DNA of 64,000 nt from JAGWBJ01 sp964291465 (GTDB lineage Bacteria; Chloroflexota; Dehalococcoidia; Lucifugimonadales; JAGWBF01): the NCBI GenBank assembly GCA_964291465.2, contig OZ219928.1, forward strand, positions 372,001 to 436,000. Direction: 5' to 3'. Numbering within the stretch: the first letter of the stretch is position 1; every line of letters begins with the position of its first letter. The position numbers and the translations under genes were made by a program. The notes beneath the pieces were generated by a model. The model was not told the DNA's origin. It searched no databases and worked only from the letters and a program-made list of their open reading frames with translations. This document shows, in pieces, positions 8,351 to 16,940 of the stretch.

Positions 8351-9598
8351 ATGGCCGGGTGCGTTAGTGATGAGGGCGTGAAACGACACCCGCACAGGAG
8401 GAGTTGGAGAGACGGGCCGGACCGGCTTGCCCGTATCGGGCGCCGGCTCCCCGTGCCCGGACGGGCCGGATTCAAGTGGGTGTTGGCGCTCCTCGTCTCC
8501 GTCCTCTTCCTCCTGGCGCTGCTCAACTTCGCCGTGGCCTGGTACTACTCCGGCGTGTTGAATGACCTGGCCCTGAGGGTGGGCGACGAGGAGGTGGAGT
8601 ACGACCTGACGGCCTCCGCCGTCGGCGACGGTCTGGTCAGGCTGGAGGGGGGTCCCGGCGGTGGGGAGTGGAGGTTGCGCGGCAGGTGGGGCCTTGCCTG
8701 GGACGGAGGCCGCGGAATGATCGGCGACATCGTGGAGGAGGGAGACGGCTTCCTGGTACGGCGGTTTACCATGGCCGGGGGAGAGCCTCCCCGCTCCGCC
8801 CCGGCCTTCGTGTCAAGCGACATCTACCCCAACGATCCCCTCCTCGCCTATGGCATCGGGTACGAGAACGTGCAATACGAGGCGCCCCTGGGAAGGCAGG
8901 ACGCGTGGCGGTTCGAGGGAGACGACGACACGTGGGCGGTCTTCGTACACGGCCTCCGGGGCGTTCCCGGGGACGGCCTCCCCCTGCTGCCCGTCCTGCA
9001 CGACCTGGGCGTCCCCGCCCTCTTCATCGCCTACCGCAACGACGAGGGACAGCCCCGGGACCCCAGCGGCATCCACCAGTACGGCCTCACCGAGTGGCGG
9101 GACCTCCATGCCGCCGTGGAGTACGTCCTCTCCCAGCCGGGCGCCAAGGACGTCGTGCTCATCGGCCACAGCATGGGCGGCGGAATCGTGGCGAAGTTCC
9201 TCTACGAGTCGCCGATGGCCGCCTCGGTGACCGGCGTGGTCATGGACTCGCCCTCCATCGACTTCGAGGCGCCGGTGGACCTGGGAGCCCGTGAGCGCAA
9301 CCTGCCCGGCTTCGTGGCCGCCACGGTGAAGTGGATCGCCACCCTCCGGTTCGGCGTGGACTGGGACGCCATGGACTACCTGAAGGACGCGGACCGGCTG
9401 GACGTGCCCATCCTGCTGGTCCACGGGGAGGACGACGCCCGGGTTCCCATCGAGACCAGCGACAGGCTGGCCGAGCTGCGCCCGGACCTGGTCACGTACA
9501 GCGTCTACCCGGACACCACCCACGCCGACGCGTGGAACGTCGACTCCGCGCGCTACGAGCGGGAGCTCAGGGAGTTTCTCCTCCGTGTCATCCGGTGA
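8351..9598 (+). CDS. Membrane-anchored alpha/beta hydrolase
   Basis: 415 residues from ATG 8351. TTG 8342 and GTG 8378 are alternative starts and none has a perfect SD. A single transmembrane anchor (FKWVLALLVSVLFLLALLNF) lies near residues 40-62, followed by an unassigned domain of about 120 residues rich in beta strands. The hydrolase core begins at WAVFVHGLRGVPGDGLPLL. The nucleophile elbow is LIGHSMGGG, the acid lies in LLVHGEDDARVP and the base in YPDTTHADAW, so the triad appears complete. It is probably an extracytoplasmic esterase or peptidase of the BEM46/prolyl oligopeptidase-like type. Substrate unknown. Confidence 0.8.
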   Translation: MAGCVSDEGVKRHPHRRSWRDGPDRLARIGRRLPVPGRAGFKWVLALLVSVLFLLALLNFAVAWYYSGVLNDLALRVGDEEVEYDLTASAVGDGLVRLEGGPGGGEWRLRGRWGLAWDGGRGMIGDIVEEGDGFLVRRFTMAGGEPPRSAPAFVSSDIYPNDPLLAYGIGYENVQYEAPLGRQDAWRFEGDDDTWAVFVHGLRGVPGDGLPLLPVLHDLGVPALFIAYRNDEGQPRDPSGIHQYGLTEWRDLHAAVEYVLSQPGAKDVVLIGHSMGGGIVAKFLYESPMAASVTGVVMDSPSIDFEAPVDLGARERNLPGFVAATVKWIATLRFGVDWDAMDYLKDADRLDVPILLVHGEDDARVPIETSDRLAELRPDLVTYSVYPDTTHADAWNVDSARYERELREFLLRVIR

Positions 9599-9623
9599 GG
9601 CCGTGCCCGGTGGAGCGGGCAGC

Positions 9624-9651
9624 TTGTCAAAATCGTATCACGTGGTACCAT
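9624..9651 (+). promoter_or_regulatory. Promoter of the Yip1-like gene
   Basis: TTGTCA at 9624-9629 and TACCAT at 9646-9651 are separated by 16 bases. The -10 overlaps the alternative ATG at 9650, which supports the downstream start at 9710. Confidence 0.45.
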
Positions 9652-9709
9652 GTCCGGAAGTGGAGACGGACCCTTCGACCCCGACAACTTAGAGCGAGGA
9701 GTTTGTCCA

Positions 9710-10240
9710 ATGCTGAGCAGGATGCTGGGCGCAGCCCTCTTGAGGAGCGAGACCTTCGAGGAGGTGGAGAGGGACGGCGGCGCCACAATACAGGCGCTGG
9801 TGGTAGTCATTGTAGTCACCGTCGCCGGCATCGTTGGCGCGATCTTGAGTAGTGTGGAGGATGTGGACGTTGCCAGGTCCCTGGTCCTGGGCATAATCAG
9901 CGGTGTCGCAAGCTGGGCCATATGGGCGCTGATAACCTGGTTGGTGGGGACCAAGCTGCTGAAGACCCAGGCGACCGAGGCGGACTGGGGACAGCTTGCC
10001 AGGACCACGGGGTTCGCCCAGACTCCGAGGATTCTGAACGTGCTTAGCTTCATACCGGTGGTAGGGGCTATCATCCTTCTGGTGACGTTCATCTGGTCCT
10101 TTGTGGCAATGATGATCGCCGTGCGGCAGGCCCTGGACTACACGTCGACATGGCGGGCGTTCTTCGTAATCCTGATCGCCTTCATCCCCGTGATAATCCT
10201 GAACGGGATCATCTACGCGCTGCTGGGGGTCTGGGACTAG
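9710..10240 (+). CDS. Yip1-domain membrane protein
   Basis: 176 residues from ATG 9710, preceded by AGCGAGGAG with an 8-base spacer. The in-frame ATG at 9650 overlaps the likely -10 box. The protein starts with the short amphipathic segment LGAALLRSETFEEVERD characteristic of bacterial Yip1 proteins, then has about five hydrophobic helices with the GFAQTPRILNVLSFIPVVG motif between helices 3 and 4. Function in bacteria is unknown; eukaryotic relatives act in membrane trafficking. It stands alone and is followed by a hairpin terminator. Confidence 0.75.
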   Translation: MLSRMLGAALLRSETFEEVERDGGATIQALVVVIVVTVAGIVGAILSSVEDVDVARSLVLGIISGVASWAIWALITWLVGTKLLKTQATEADWGQLARTTGFAQTPRILNVLSFIPVVGAIILLVTFIWSFVAMMIAVRQALDYTSTWRAFFVILIAFIPVIILNGIIYALLGVWD

Positions 10241-10297
10241 CTCCAATCGGCTGGCACCAGTGAGGGGACTCGATCCCGCGTGGCGGACGGAAATAAG

Positions 10298-10330
10298 AGA
10301 GTGGCGGGCCAAGCCCGCCACTCTTCTTAC
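10298..10330. terminator. Bidirectional intrinsic terminator
   Basis: A 12-bp perfect stem (10298-10309 with 10313-10324) and a 3-base loop lie between two convergent genes. T-rich sequence follows the hairpin on both strands, so it can serve the Yip1-like gene and the large secreted protein gene. Confidence 0.8.
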
Positions 10331-10356
10331 ATGTCCCCGGATTCCTCCGGGCGCCC

Positions 10357-12906
10357 CTACTCCAGCATCGCCACCGGCGGCGGCACTTCGACCTCCCCGC
10401 TGCGGAGCCAGACGCCCGTGGGCGCGTCGGCGGGCACGTAGCGTATGTCGGCCGTGACCACGTCGCCGCTGGCGCTCTGGAACGCCAGCTCCACGCGGCC
10501 GTCGGCCAGCCGCCGCGAGCGAATCTTGCCGATGGCCTCTCCGTCCACCTCTACGTCGCTGCTGGCCCGCCACTCGCCCGCGGGGGAACCGGCCGGCAGG
10601 TAGCGCACCTCCGGAAGGACCTGCTCGCCGCTGCCCGAGAGCTCCACCCCGTGCTCCACCCGGCCGTCCTCTCCCACCTTGGCGATGATCCGCAGCAGGT
10701 GGGGCGACGGGGCCGGCGGCGGGGGTGGGTCCGATGCCAGCAGCCCGGTAATCTCCTCGTTGTCGTCGATGGCCAGGAGCCGGAGGAACCGGGAGTTTTC
10801 CCCGTCCACGGCCGCCGCCCCGCATAGGGCGCTGTCGTTGGCCATGCCGTACACCGGCAGCGCCGCCCGCAGCTCGGCGTCCAGCGCCAGCATTCCGTCG
10901 ACGTGGGCGACACCGGCCGCCCGCAGGGCGTCGCCCAGGGCCGCGGGCCCGTCGCAGGATGCCTGCGCCGCCAGGCCGGCGGCCATCGCCTGGACCTCGG
11001 GGTCCTCCCAGCCCAGGTCGGCGTCCCGGCTCGCCTGAACGATCTCTCCGGCCGTCACCGCCGGCGCGATGACCCTTTCGGCATAGGCGATCTGTGACTG
11101 GAGGGCCAACGCGTCGGCAAAGGACAGCCTCGCGCGGACTTCGATCCGCTCCTGCAGCGAGGTCCAAGAGGCGGCCAGCGACGCGTACTGTGCCGAGGCC
11201 GTGTCCGCGGCGCCCAGTATCAGGTCTTCCACGTCCATCGGGTTGATCGCCTCGCCTGCCGCCACTCCCTCGGGGAGTCCGGACGCGGCGATGGCGTTGG
11301 CGTACTGGCCCGCGAACAGCTTACTCAGGGCGCTCGACGAGGGACTCGATACGGTGACCGCCTCGGCCTCCACGTCCTCGTCCACAGACAGGCCGGCGAT
11401 GGCCGGCCTCTGGAAAATGTCCTCCAGCACCCGCGCGAACACGCCCGCGGCGTACACTGCCTTCGCCTGCACCGCCTCGTCCAGGTCCTCGGCCGGGTTG
11501 GCGACGGCCTTCACCGAGTTGGTTACCACCCCCTCGTCGTCGGCCTCCGCCTCGACCCTGTAGTCCGCGTCGTCCACCGTCACCCTTACCGTCTCGAAGG
11601 TCAGGGAGCTGAGCACCATCAGGTTCTTCCAGACGCCGTGGAACCCGACCTCGTCGCCGGCCTCGTTGGAGGTGACGGCGGCGATGAACACCCACGACGG
11701 ACCCGGCCTGTTGAGGGTGACGGTGAAGGGCGCCACCTCGTCGATTGCCACGCTCGTGGCGCTGGCCGTCTCCTCCCCCGAGTGGTAGGAGACTCCGGCC
11801 TGCCAACGGTCCGCCGACCCGGCGATTGGGTCTGTGTAATCGTACACGCGGGGCCCCACCACGTACACCTCGACGCTGCCGCCAACGTCGACCAGGTCGC
11901 CGCTCCCCAGATTGCCGGCGCGGTAGTGGATGGTGAACGGCTCGCCCGCGATCACCTCGCTGGGAGTCTGGGCCGCTTCGACCTTGATCTGGAAGCTGTT
12001 CTGTTGCGCCTCCTCGTCCACCAGGTGGACCACCAGGTCGAAGTCGGCCTCCAGGGGCTGGAGGTCGCGCTCCAGATAGGTGGTCGCCTCGATCAGGTAG
12101 GTATCCGCCTGCAGGTACTGCTCGATGCGCGAGTTGCGGCGCTCTCCCCCGTCGTCGTTGGCCGAGATCAAGCCCCTGGTGGCCGACACCAGGGAGAGTA
12201 CGGGGTCGCCGTTCACCGACGTCAGGTCTATGCGTACGCGGGCGTCCTGCAGCAGGTTGAAGGAGTAGCCGTAGGCGGGGTGCTGCACCACGAATCTCGA
12301 CCCGCACGTGTCCAGGCTCCAGGAGCCCGAGGCGGTCAGGTCTATGCCCGGCTCCAGAGTGCCCAGGTGGACCGGGTCGCAGCCCGTGACCCGGCTGACG
12401 GAGAGGGTGAAGTCCGCCGCGCCCCGTCCACGCCCGCCCACCGTCGTGGCCTCGATCAGGTAGGCGCCCGGCGCCAGGTCCCGCTCGACGCGTGCGTCAA
12501 GGCCTGCGCCGCCGTCGTCGTTGTCCGTGATGCGCCCGCCGTCTTCGTCCATCAGGTAGAGGAAGGAGTCGGCCCCCTCGGACTTCAGCTCGATCCTGGT
12601 CCGGCCGCCCTCGACCACCTCGAAGCTGTAGGTGTGGGCGTCGCTCCCGCTGCGGAAGCGGGAATCGCAGTCTTCGGTGGTCCAGCTCCCGCTCGCCTGG
12701 AGCTCGCTGCCCGCCTCCGCGCCCAGGGCGCCGAGGTCGCTGGCCTCGCAGGACGGCTCCTCCTGGGCCCAGGCGGCGGGGGCCGCCTCCAGGGCCAGCA
12801 GGCCCGCCAGCAGCGCGACGGCCCACGCCATCACCAACGCGGGCAGTCCAAGCCTGGCCAGTGGGGTAGGTGAGGTCCTGCGGTTCGTTCCTGGCTGGTC
12901 AAGCAC
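10357..12906 (-). CDS. Large secreted protein with PPC-like domains
   Basis: 849 residues from GTG 12906, which has GGAGG 9 bases upstream; an in-frame GTG at 12957 lacks this. A Sec signal peptide ends near AAPAAWAQEE. Two bacterial pre-peptidase C-terminal (PPC)-like beta domains follow, each with a YSFEVVEGGRTRIEL-type strand, a DNDDGG turn and an APGAYLIEATT strand. A middle region contains an adhesion-like beta domain and a long alanine-rich helical segment. The last 120 residues contain two copies of a short repeat of the type GRVEHGVELSG and VRYLPAGSPAGEW. No protease or other catalytic motif was recognised. It is probably a cell-surface or extracellular structural or binding protein. 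Confidence 0.75.
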   Translation of the reverse strand: MLDQPGTNRRTSPTPLARLGLPALVMAWAVALLAGLLALEAAPAAWAQEEPSCEASDLGALGAEAGSELQASGSWTTEDCDSRFRSGSDAHTYSFEVVEGGRTRIELKSEGADSFLYLMDEDGGRITDNDDGGAGLDARVERDLAPGAYLIEATTVGGRGRGAADFTLSVSRVTGCDPVHLGTLEPGIDLTASGSWSLDTCGSRFVVQHPAYGYSFNLLQDARVRIDLTSVNGDPVLSLVSATRGLISANDDGGERRNSRIEQYLQADTYLIEATTYLERDLQPLEADFDLVVHLVDEEAQQNSFQIKVEAAQTPSEVIAGEPFTIHYRAGNLGSGDLVDVGGSVEVYVVGPRVYDYTDPIAGSADRWQAGVSYHSGEETASATSVAIDEVAPFTVTLNRPGPSWVFIAAVTSNEAGDEVGFHGVWKNLMVLSSLTFETVRVTVDDADYRVEAEADDEGVVTNSVKAVANPAEDLDEAVQAKAVYAAGVFARVLEDIFQRPAIAGLSVDEDVEAEAVTVSSPSSSALSKLFAGQYANAIAASGLPEGVAAGEAINPMDVEDLILGAADTASAQYASLAASWTSLQERIEVRARLSFADALALQSQIAYAERVIAPAVTAGEIVQASRDADLGWEDPEVQAMAAGLAAQASCDGPAALGDALRAAGVAHVDGMLALDAELRAALPVYGMANDSALCGAAAVDGENSRFLRLLAIDDNEEITGLLASDPPPPPAPSPHLLRIIAKVGEDGRVEHGVELSGSGEQVLPEVRYLPAGSPAGEWRASSDVEVDGEAIGKIRSRRLADGRVELAFQSASGDVVTADIRYVPADAPTGVWLRSGEVEVPPPVAMLE

Positions 12907-12967
12907 GTTATTGCGCCTCCGTATCAAAACTGTGCCGCGCTTTCCGGCGGGCTGCACGAACTATGTT

Positions 12968-13279
12968 CTAAGCGGGGATCTCCACGTCCATCAGGGGCGC
13001 ATGCTGCTGGGCCCCGTAGACGTCGGTGTCCTCCACGTCCCCCGACCCGTGCAGGCGGGGTATCGTGGCCTTGAAGGCGTTGGCCGGGGGGAACTCCACC
13101 AGGAGCACGTCCCTCTCGGGGACGCTGTACAGCCGGGAGATGAGCCCGGTGTTGATCACCCCCGAGTCCCGCACCCTGTCGAAGGTCTCCCGGTCCGGAA
13201 AGACCACGTCCAAGGTGACCAGGAAGGGGCTGGCGTTCTTGCTCCTGCAGATGACGGCGACGTCCCGTATTCTGGGCAT
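12968..13279 (-). CDS. DUF4387 family protein
   Basis: 103 residues from ATG 13279, beginning 7 bases after the stop of the AtuA-like gene. The family is recognised from the opening IRDVAVICRSKNASPFLVTL and from VFPDRETFDRVRDSG, and it is nearly always encoded next to AtuA-like (DUF1446) proteins. The tight spacing supports a two-gene operon, and the two products may form one complex. The biochemical role is unknown. It is small, soluble and without a signal peptide. Confidence 0.8.
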   Translation of the reverse strand: MPRIRDVAVICRSKNASPFLVTLDVVFPDRETFDRVRDSGVINTGLISRLYSVPERDVLLVEFPPANAFKATIPRLHGSGDVEDTDVYGAQQHAPLMDVEIPA

Positions 13280-13286
13280 CGGGGGC

Positions 13287-14663
13287 CTAGACCTCCACGT
13301 ACTCGATGGGGAACATCTCCAGCGGGTCGTCTACCTCGACGGTGTGCAGCATGTTGAACCGGTAGACGGGTCCGACGGGTATATCCGAGGGCGAGTAGGG
13401 GAAGGTGAAGCAGCCCTCGTCGCACAGCTTGCCTTCGTAGTGGCCGTTCTTGGCGGCCTGGCGGGCGATGCCCACGATCTCGTTGGCCGTCTCCTGGGTG
13501 GGCGCCACGGCCTCCAGTATCACGCCCAGCTCGTGGGTCTTCAGCTCCTTCACCGGCTCCCGGGAGCCCATCACCGAGTCCTTGCCGATGACCCGGTAGA
13601 CCAGCTTGTACTGCTCCTCCTCGATGCCGAGGCCCTCCACCCGTTGGCGGGTGATGGCCTCGATGGACTCGATGTAGCCGTCGATGGATTCCACCAAGAC
13701 CGGGTCCCGGGTGGTCGCCACGCATATCGACCGGTACCCCAGGAACTCGACCCCCTCCAGCCGCACGGTGTACTGCTCCGACGGGACGAACCGGGCCCCC
13801 GTTATCTTCACCCGCTGGTCGTCCACGGCCTCGAACTGGAGGCCGCTCAGGTCCAGTACGCCCGAGGGCTCCTGGTGGTACAGGGGGGTCTCGTTCTCGT
13901 GCAGGAAGAAGGTGCCGACGCTGAGGGGGGTGCAGCTCAGCCCGGGATGGGGCGCCTCCACAAGGACGTGGTCCTCCCTGACCGATACGATGAGGCCCTC
14001 GCTGCCGTACTTCTGGCGCGGCACCGTGCAGGCTGCCCCGCACTCCAGCAGCTTGCCGGCGACCCAGCCAAGGGCCGGGTCGAACTCCTCCTTGATGGGC
14101 ATGGACGCGAAGATGGCCGCGTCGTCGGACCGTCCGCACAGGATCACCTGGGCGCCGTTGCCCAGGGCCTCGATGTAGGGCTCCACGCCGGCCATGGCCA
14201 CGATGTTGGAGCTCCGGTCCACGGTCTCGCTGGTCAGGGGGCCCATGGGCCACAGGGGCTTCACCCTGCCCTCGCCCAGCTTGTCCGAAACGTAGCCCTT
14301 GTCCTGCTCCGAGTGGATGAGGGCTATCTTGAAGTGCAGGCCGTTCTCCCTGGCGATCTCCTCCACTATCTCCCGCGTCCATTGGAGGTGGGCGTCGCCG
14401 CCGGCGGTGCCGCTGGTCCCCACTATGACGGGCGCCTTGCGGTCGTGGCCCGCGATGAGCATGCCCGTCAGGTCGCGTTTGGCGGCGTCCCGTCCCACGA
14501 AGGCCTTGCCCATGCCCAGGTAGTTGGGCCCCGGGTCCGTGCTGCCCCCGTCGGCGGCGATGACGTGGGGCTCCCGCTCCATCGCCCGTTGGAAGGACTC
14601 GTCCTTGTATCCGTAGCCGACGATGGCGGTGGGCGCGTATATGCGGAGCTCCTGGTCCGTCAT
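13287..14663 (-). CDS. AtuA-like acyclic terpene utilisation family protein (DUF1446)
   Basis: 458 residues from ATG 14663, with GGAAGGAG immediately upstream; a 14-residue N-terminal extension is possible but lacks a better signal. The DUF1446/AtuA family is identified from VIAADGGSTDPGPNYLG, PVIVGTSGTAGGDAHLQW, the CGRSDDAAIFASMPI segment and GFRSI-like YRSICVATTRDP. In Pseudomonas, AtuA is needed for growth on citronellol and geraniol, although its reaction is not established. Homologues paired with DUF4387 are widespread in soil and marine bacteria degrading diverse carboxylic acids. It is transcribed from the minus-strand promoter at 14720-14749. Confidence 0.85.
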   Translation of the reverse strand: MTDQELRIYAPTAIVGYGYKDESFQRAMEREPHVIAADGGSTDPGPNYLGMGKAFVGRDAAKRDLTGMLIAGHDRKAPVIVGTSGTAGGDAHLQWTREIVEEIARENGLHFKIALIHSEQDKGYVSDKLGEGRVKPLWPMGPLTSETVDRSSNIVAMAGVEPYIEALGNGAQVILCGRSDDAAIFASMPIKEEFDPALGWVAGKLLECGAACTVPRQKYGSEGLIVSVREDHVLVEAPHPGLSCTPLSVGTFFLHENETPLYHQEPSGVLDLSGLQFEAVDDQRVKITGARFVPSEQYTVRLEGVEFLGYRSICVATTRDPVLVESIDGYIESIEAITRQRVEGLGIEEEQYKLVYRVIGKDSVMGSREPVKELKTHELGVILEAVAPTQETANEIVGIARQAAKNGHYEGKLCDEGCFTFPYSPSDIPVGPVYRFNMLHTVEVDDPLEMFPIEYVEV

Positions 14664-14719
14664 GCTCCTTCCACCTCCCGGTCTCGCATCATCCCCTCGC
14701 ATCATACCAAAGCGGGGTC

Positions 14720-14749
14720 ATTATATGGACTGGCAGAGGCGGGGGTCAA
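14720..14749 (-). promoter_or_regulatory. Promoter of the AtuA-like/DUF4387 operon
   Basis: On the minus strand TTGACC (14749-14744) is followed after 18 bases by a perfect TATAAT (14725-14720). The ATG at 14663 lies about 50 bases beyond the expected start of transcription. It is back to back with the extended -10 promoter of the next gene. Confidence 0.75.
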
Positions 14750-14758
14750 GCTGGCCTT

Positions 14759-14767
14759 TGCTATAAT
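14759..14767 (+). promoter_or_regulatory. Extended -10 promoter of the alpha/beta hydrolase gene
   Basis: TGCTATAAT carries the TGN extension and a consensus -10 at 14762-14767. No good -35 is visible, which is normal for extended -10 promoters. The gene starts at 14813. Confidence 0.6.
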
Positions 14768-14812
14768 GACAGCCGGAGCAGAGGCCCGGAGCAGAGGCGT
14801 GGAGGGACCCCG

Positions 14813-15697
14813 ATGAAGCGACCCGTGGAGTTCTACAGCGAGGGGTTCAAGCTGCGGGGGGATGTGTACACGCCCGAGGGCGCCGGCGGTGGACCGAGGG
14901 GGGCGGTGCTCCTGTGCCACGGCTACACCGGGGTCAAGGACCTGTACCTGCCCGACGCGGCCCGGGCCCTCAACGACGCCGGATACGTGGCCATGACCTT
15001 CGACTACAAGGGCTGGGGGGACAGCGAGGGCGTCCGCAGCCGGCTTGCCCCATACGGCAGGGTCATGGACGTGCAGGCGGCCATGACCTTCCTGGGTCTC
15101 CAGCCCGAGGTAGACGCGGACCGCATCGGCCTCTTCGGCGTGAGCTACGGAGGGGCCACCGTGACCTGGGTGGGGGCGGTGGACCAGCGGGCCAGGTGCA
15201 TCGTCAGCGTCGTGGGCATCGGCAACGGGGCCCGGTGGATGAGCCGCGTGCGGCGCATGGACGAGTGGTTCGACCTTCTGGAGCGCTCCAGGGCCGACCG
15301 GGAGCGCCGGGCCGCCACCGGCCAGTCGGAGTACGTGGACCGCAGCGAGATACTGCTCCCCGACAGGCAGTCGGCGGAGCTGGCGGCCGCGGCCCGGCGG
15401 GAAAACCCGGCGGCGGTGGGCAGCATCCCCCTGGAGTACGTGGACGACACCATCGGCTTCAACCCCGAGTGGATAGTGGACCGGATATCGCCCAGGCCCA
15501 TCCTGTTCATCACCACCGACGGCGACCGCCTGGTGCCGCCCGAGGAGTCGGAGCAGCTATACGCCCATGCCAGGGAGCCCAAAAGGCTGGTGGTGCTCCT
15601 GGGGTACGGCCACTACGAGGTGTACACGGAGCCGGCCTTCGGCCAGGTGATGGCCGCCACTCTGGACTGGTTCCGGGAGCACATGCCCCCGGCGTGA
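14813..15697 (+). CDS. Alpha/beta hydrolase (dienelactone hydrolase/BAAT-like)
   Basis: 294 residues from ATG 14813 with GGAGGG upstream. The core starts with GAVLLCHGYTGVKDLYLPDA, the oxyanion region. The nucleophile is in FGVSYGGATV, the acid in PILFITTDGDRLVPP and the His in LLGYGHYEVYTEPA, so the Ser-Asp-His triad is intact. The architecture resembles the YcjY/dienelactone hydrolase-like family. It shares a divergent promoter region with the AtuA-like operon, so the two may respond to the same substrate class. No signal peptide; cytoplasmic. Confidence 0.8.
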   Translation: MKRPVEFYSEGFKLRGDVYTPEGAGGGPRGAVLLCHGYTGVKDLYLPDAARALNDAGYVAMTFDYKGWGDSEGVRSRLAPYGRVMDVQAAMTFLGLQPEVDADRIGLFGVSYGGATVTWVGAVDQRARCIVSVVGIGNGARWMSRVRRMDEWFDLLERSRADRERRAATGQSEYVDRSEILLPDRQSAELAAAARRENPAAVGSIPLEYVDDTIGFNPEWIVDRISPRPILFITTDGDRLVPPEESEQLYAHAREPKRLVVLLGYGHYEVYTEPAFGQVMAATLDWFREHMPPA

Positions 15698-15719
15698 ACG
15701 GCCGGACGCTGCGCCCTCG

Positions 15720-15792
15720 CTAGGGCCCCACCCTTGCTAGGGCCCCACCCTTGCTAGGGCCCCACCCTTGCTAGGGCCCCACCCTTGCTAGG
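15720..15792. repeat. 17-bp tandem repeat, four copies plus a partial one
   Basis: The unit CTAGGGCCCCACCCTTG recurs without change at 15720, 15737, 15754 and 15771, and a fifth copy begins at 15788. The repeat fills the gap between two convergent genes, and its last partial unit supplies the TAG stop (on the minus strand) of the RidA gene. Each unit contains the palindrome GGGCCC. Confidence 0.95.
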
Positions 15793-16186
15793 ATATGACG
15801 GCGATGGCCTCGATCTCGACCAGGAGCTCCGGCCCGGCCAGAGCTGACACCTCGACCAGGGTGCTGGCCGGGTAGTCGGCCTTGAAGTACTCGGCCCGTA
15901 CCTTGTGGATGGCGGCGAAGTCGTCCACGTCGGTCACGTAGACCACCACCTTCACGATGTCGTCCAGGGTCGCCCCCGCCTCGGCCAGCACCGACTTGAG
16001 GTTCTCCAGCACCTGGCGGGTCTGGGCCTCCGCGTCTCCCACACCCACGACCTCGCCCTGGGAGTTGCGGGCCACCTGGCCCGAGGTGTAGACCGTGGTC
16101 CCTCCCGTGACCCTCACCCCCTGGGACATGATCTGTCCCGGCCTGGGGCTGGCCACCTTCGGGCTCTTCAGGATCGATTTCTCCAT
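15788..16186 (-). CDS. RidA family protein (reactive imine/enamine deaminase-like)
   Basis: 132 residues from ATG 16186; an in-frame ATG at 16189 is directly adjacent and equally possible. The RidA/YjgF/UK114 fold is clear from VYTSGQVARNSQGEVV, QTRQVLENLKSVLAEAGATL and the C-terminal VSALAGPELLVEIEAIAV. RidA deaminates 2-aminoacrylate-type imines. The Arg that binds the carboxylate in archetypal RidA is not present in the last strand (PELLVEIEA), so it may belong to a subgroup with another substrate. Its start overlaps the stop of the nitroreductase gene, indicating translational coupling. Confidence 0.85.
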   Translation of the reverse strand: MEKSILKSPKVASPRPGQIMSQGVRVTGGTTVYTSGQVARNSQGEVVGVGDAEAQTRQVLENLKSVLAEAGATLDDIVKVVVYVTDVDDFAAIHKVRAEYFKADYPASTLVEVSALAGPELLVEIEAIAVIS

Positions 16187-16695
16187 CATCCCTCCCAGCT
16201 CCGGCCGAACCGCTCCAGGTGGGCGATCCGGGCCAGGGGCTTGCGCAGCTTCGTCTTGGCGGCGGCCTCCTCCGTGGGATAGCCGTAGGGCATCGCGGTG
16301 ACGAAATCCATGGACTCGGGGATGCCCAGCAACGCCTTGACCTTGGCGCCGTCGAAGGCGCCGACCATGCAGGTGCCCACGCCCTCGTCCCAGGCGGCCA
16401 GCACCATGTTCTCGATGAGCCTCCCCGAGTCGAACTCCGCCCGGCGGGCCCCGTCCATCACGATGGCGATGGCCATGGGCGCGTCGGCTATGAACCCTCC
16501 GCTGGGGGTGAGGGACGCCAGCTCCGCCAGCGTCCGGCGGTCCCGCACCACGATCATGTGCCAGGGCTGGCTGTTCCTGCTGCTGGGGGCCCACCGGCCG
16601 GCCCTGAGGATCTTGTCGACGACACCATCGGGCACCGGGTCGGGCTTGAAGCTCCGGACCGCGAGCCGCGCCCGGATGGTCTTGTAGGCGCTCAT
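16186..16695 (-). CDS. Nitroreductase family protein
   Basis: 169 residues from ATG 16695, preceded by GGAGG with a 5-base spacer; the longer reading to 16851 has no support. The flavin-binding signature is RLAVRSFKPDPVPDGVVDKI and AGRWAPSSRNSQPWHMIVV, followed by the AWDEGVGTCMVGAF helix. It is a short member of the NADH/NADPH-dependent FMN nitroreductase family, probably a homodimer in the cytoplasm. It is coupled to the downstream RidA gene. The natural substrate is unknown; the pairing could reflect detoxification or a small catabolic step. Confidence 0.85.
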   Translation of the reverse strand: MSAYKTIRARLAVRSFKPDPVPDGVVDKILRAGRWAPSSRNSQPWHMIVVRDRRTLAELASLTPSGGFIADAPMAIAIVMDGARRAEFDSGRLIENMVLAAWDEGVGTCMVGAFDGAKVKALLGIPESMDFVTAMPYGYPTEEAAAKTKLRKPLARIAHLERFGRSWEG

Positions 16696-16889
16696 GGGGA
16701 CCTCCTCCTCTCCGATTCCCTCCGCCATCCGAATTGTACGAAGGGCGCCGCACCCGGTCAACCGGACGACCGCCCCCGGATTCCCCGCCAACAGGCGGGA
16801 AACTCTCTTGCCCTCCACACCGTCATCCCGGTGACATTCGCTCCTTTCCACCCCCCTGATCTTGTCCTACCATAATATCTATCCGTTCT

Positions 16890-16909
16890 CCCTCTCCCCG
16901 GGGAGAGGG
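16890..16909. repeat. REP-like GC-rich palindrome
   Basis: CCCTCTCCCCGGGGAGAGGG is a perfect 20-base palindrome followed by GGGGTGAGGG. It resembles dispersed intergenic repeats found in many GC-rich bacterial genomes. Only one copy is seen in this window, so dispersal cannot be confirmed here. Confidence 0.6.
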
Positions 16910-16940
16910 CCGGGGTGAGGGTCGGCCCCAATGGGAGAAA

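Noticed and set aside
9689..11167. A 492-codon minus-strand frame spanning the terminator and part of the PPC-type gene
   Set aside because: It runs through a strong bidirectional terminator and is out of frame with the recognisable secreted protein.
15720..15792. CRISPR-like repeat
   Set aside because: Units are directly adjacent with no spacers, so it is a simple tandem repeat.
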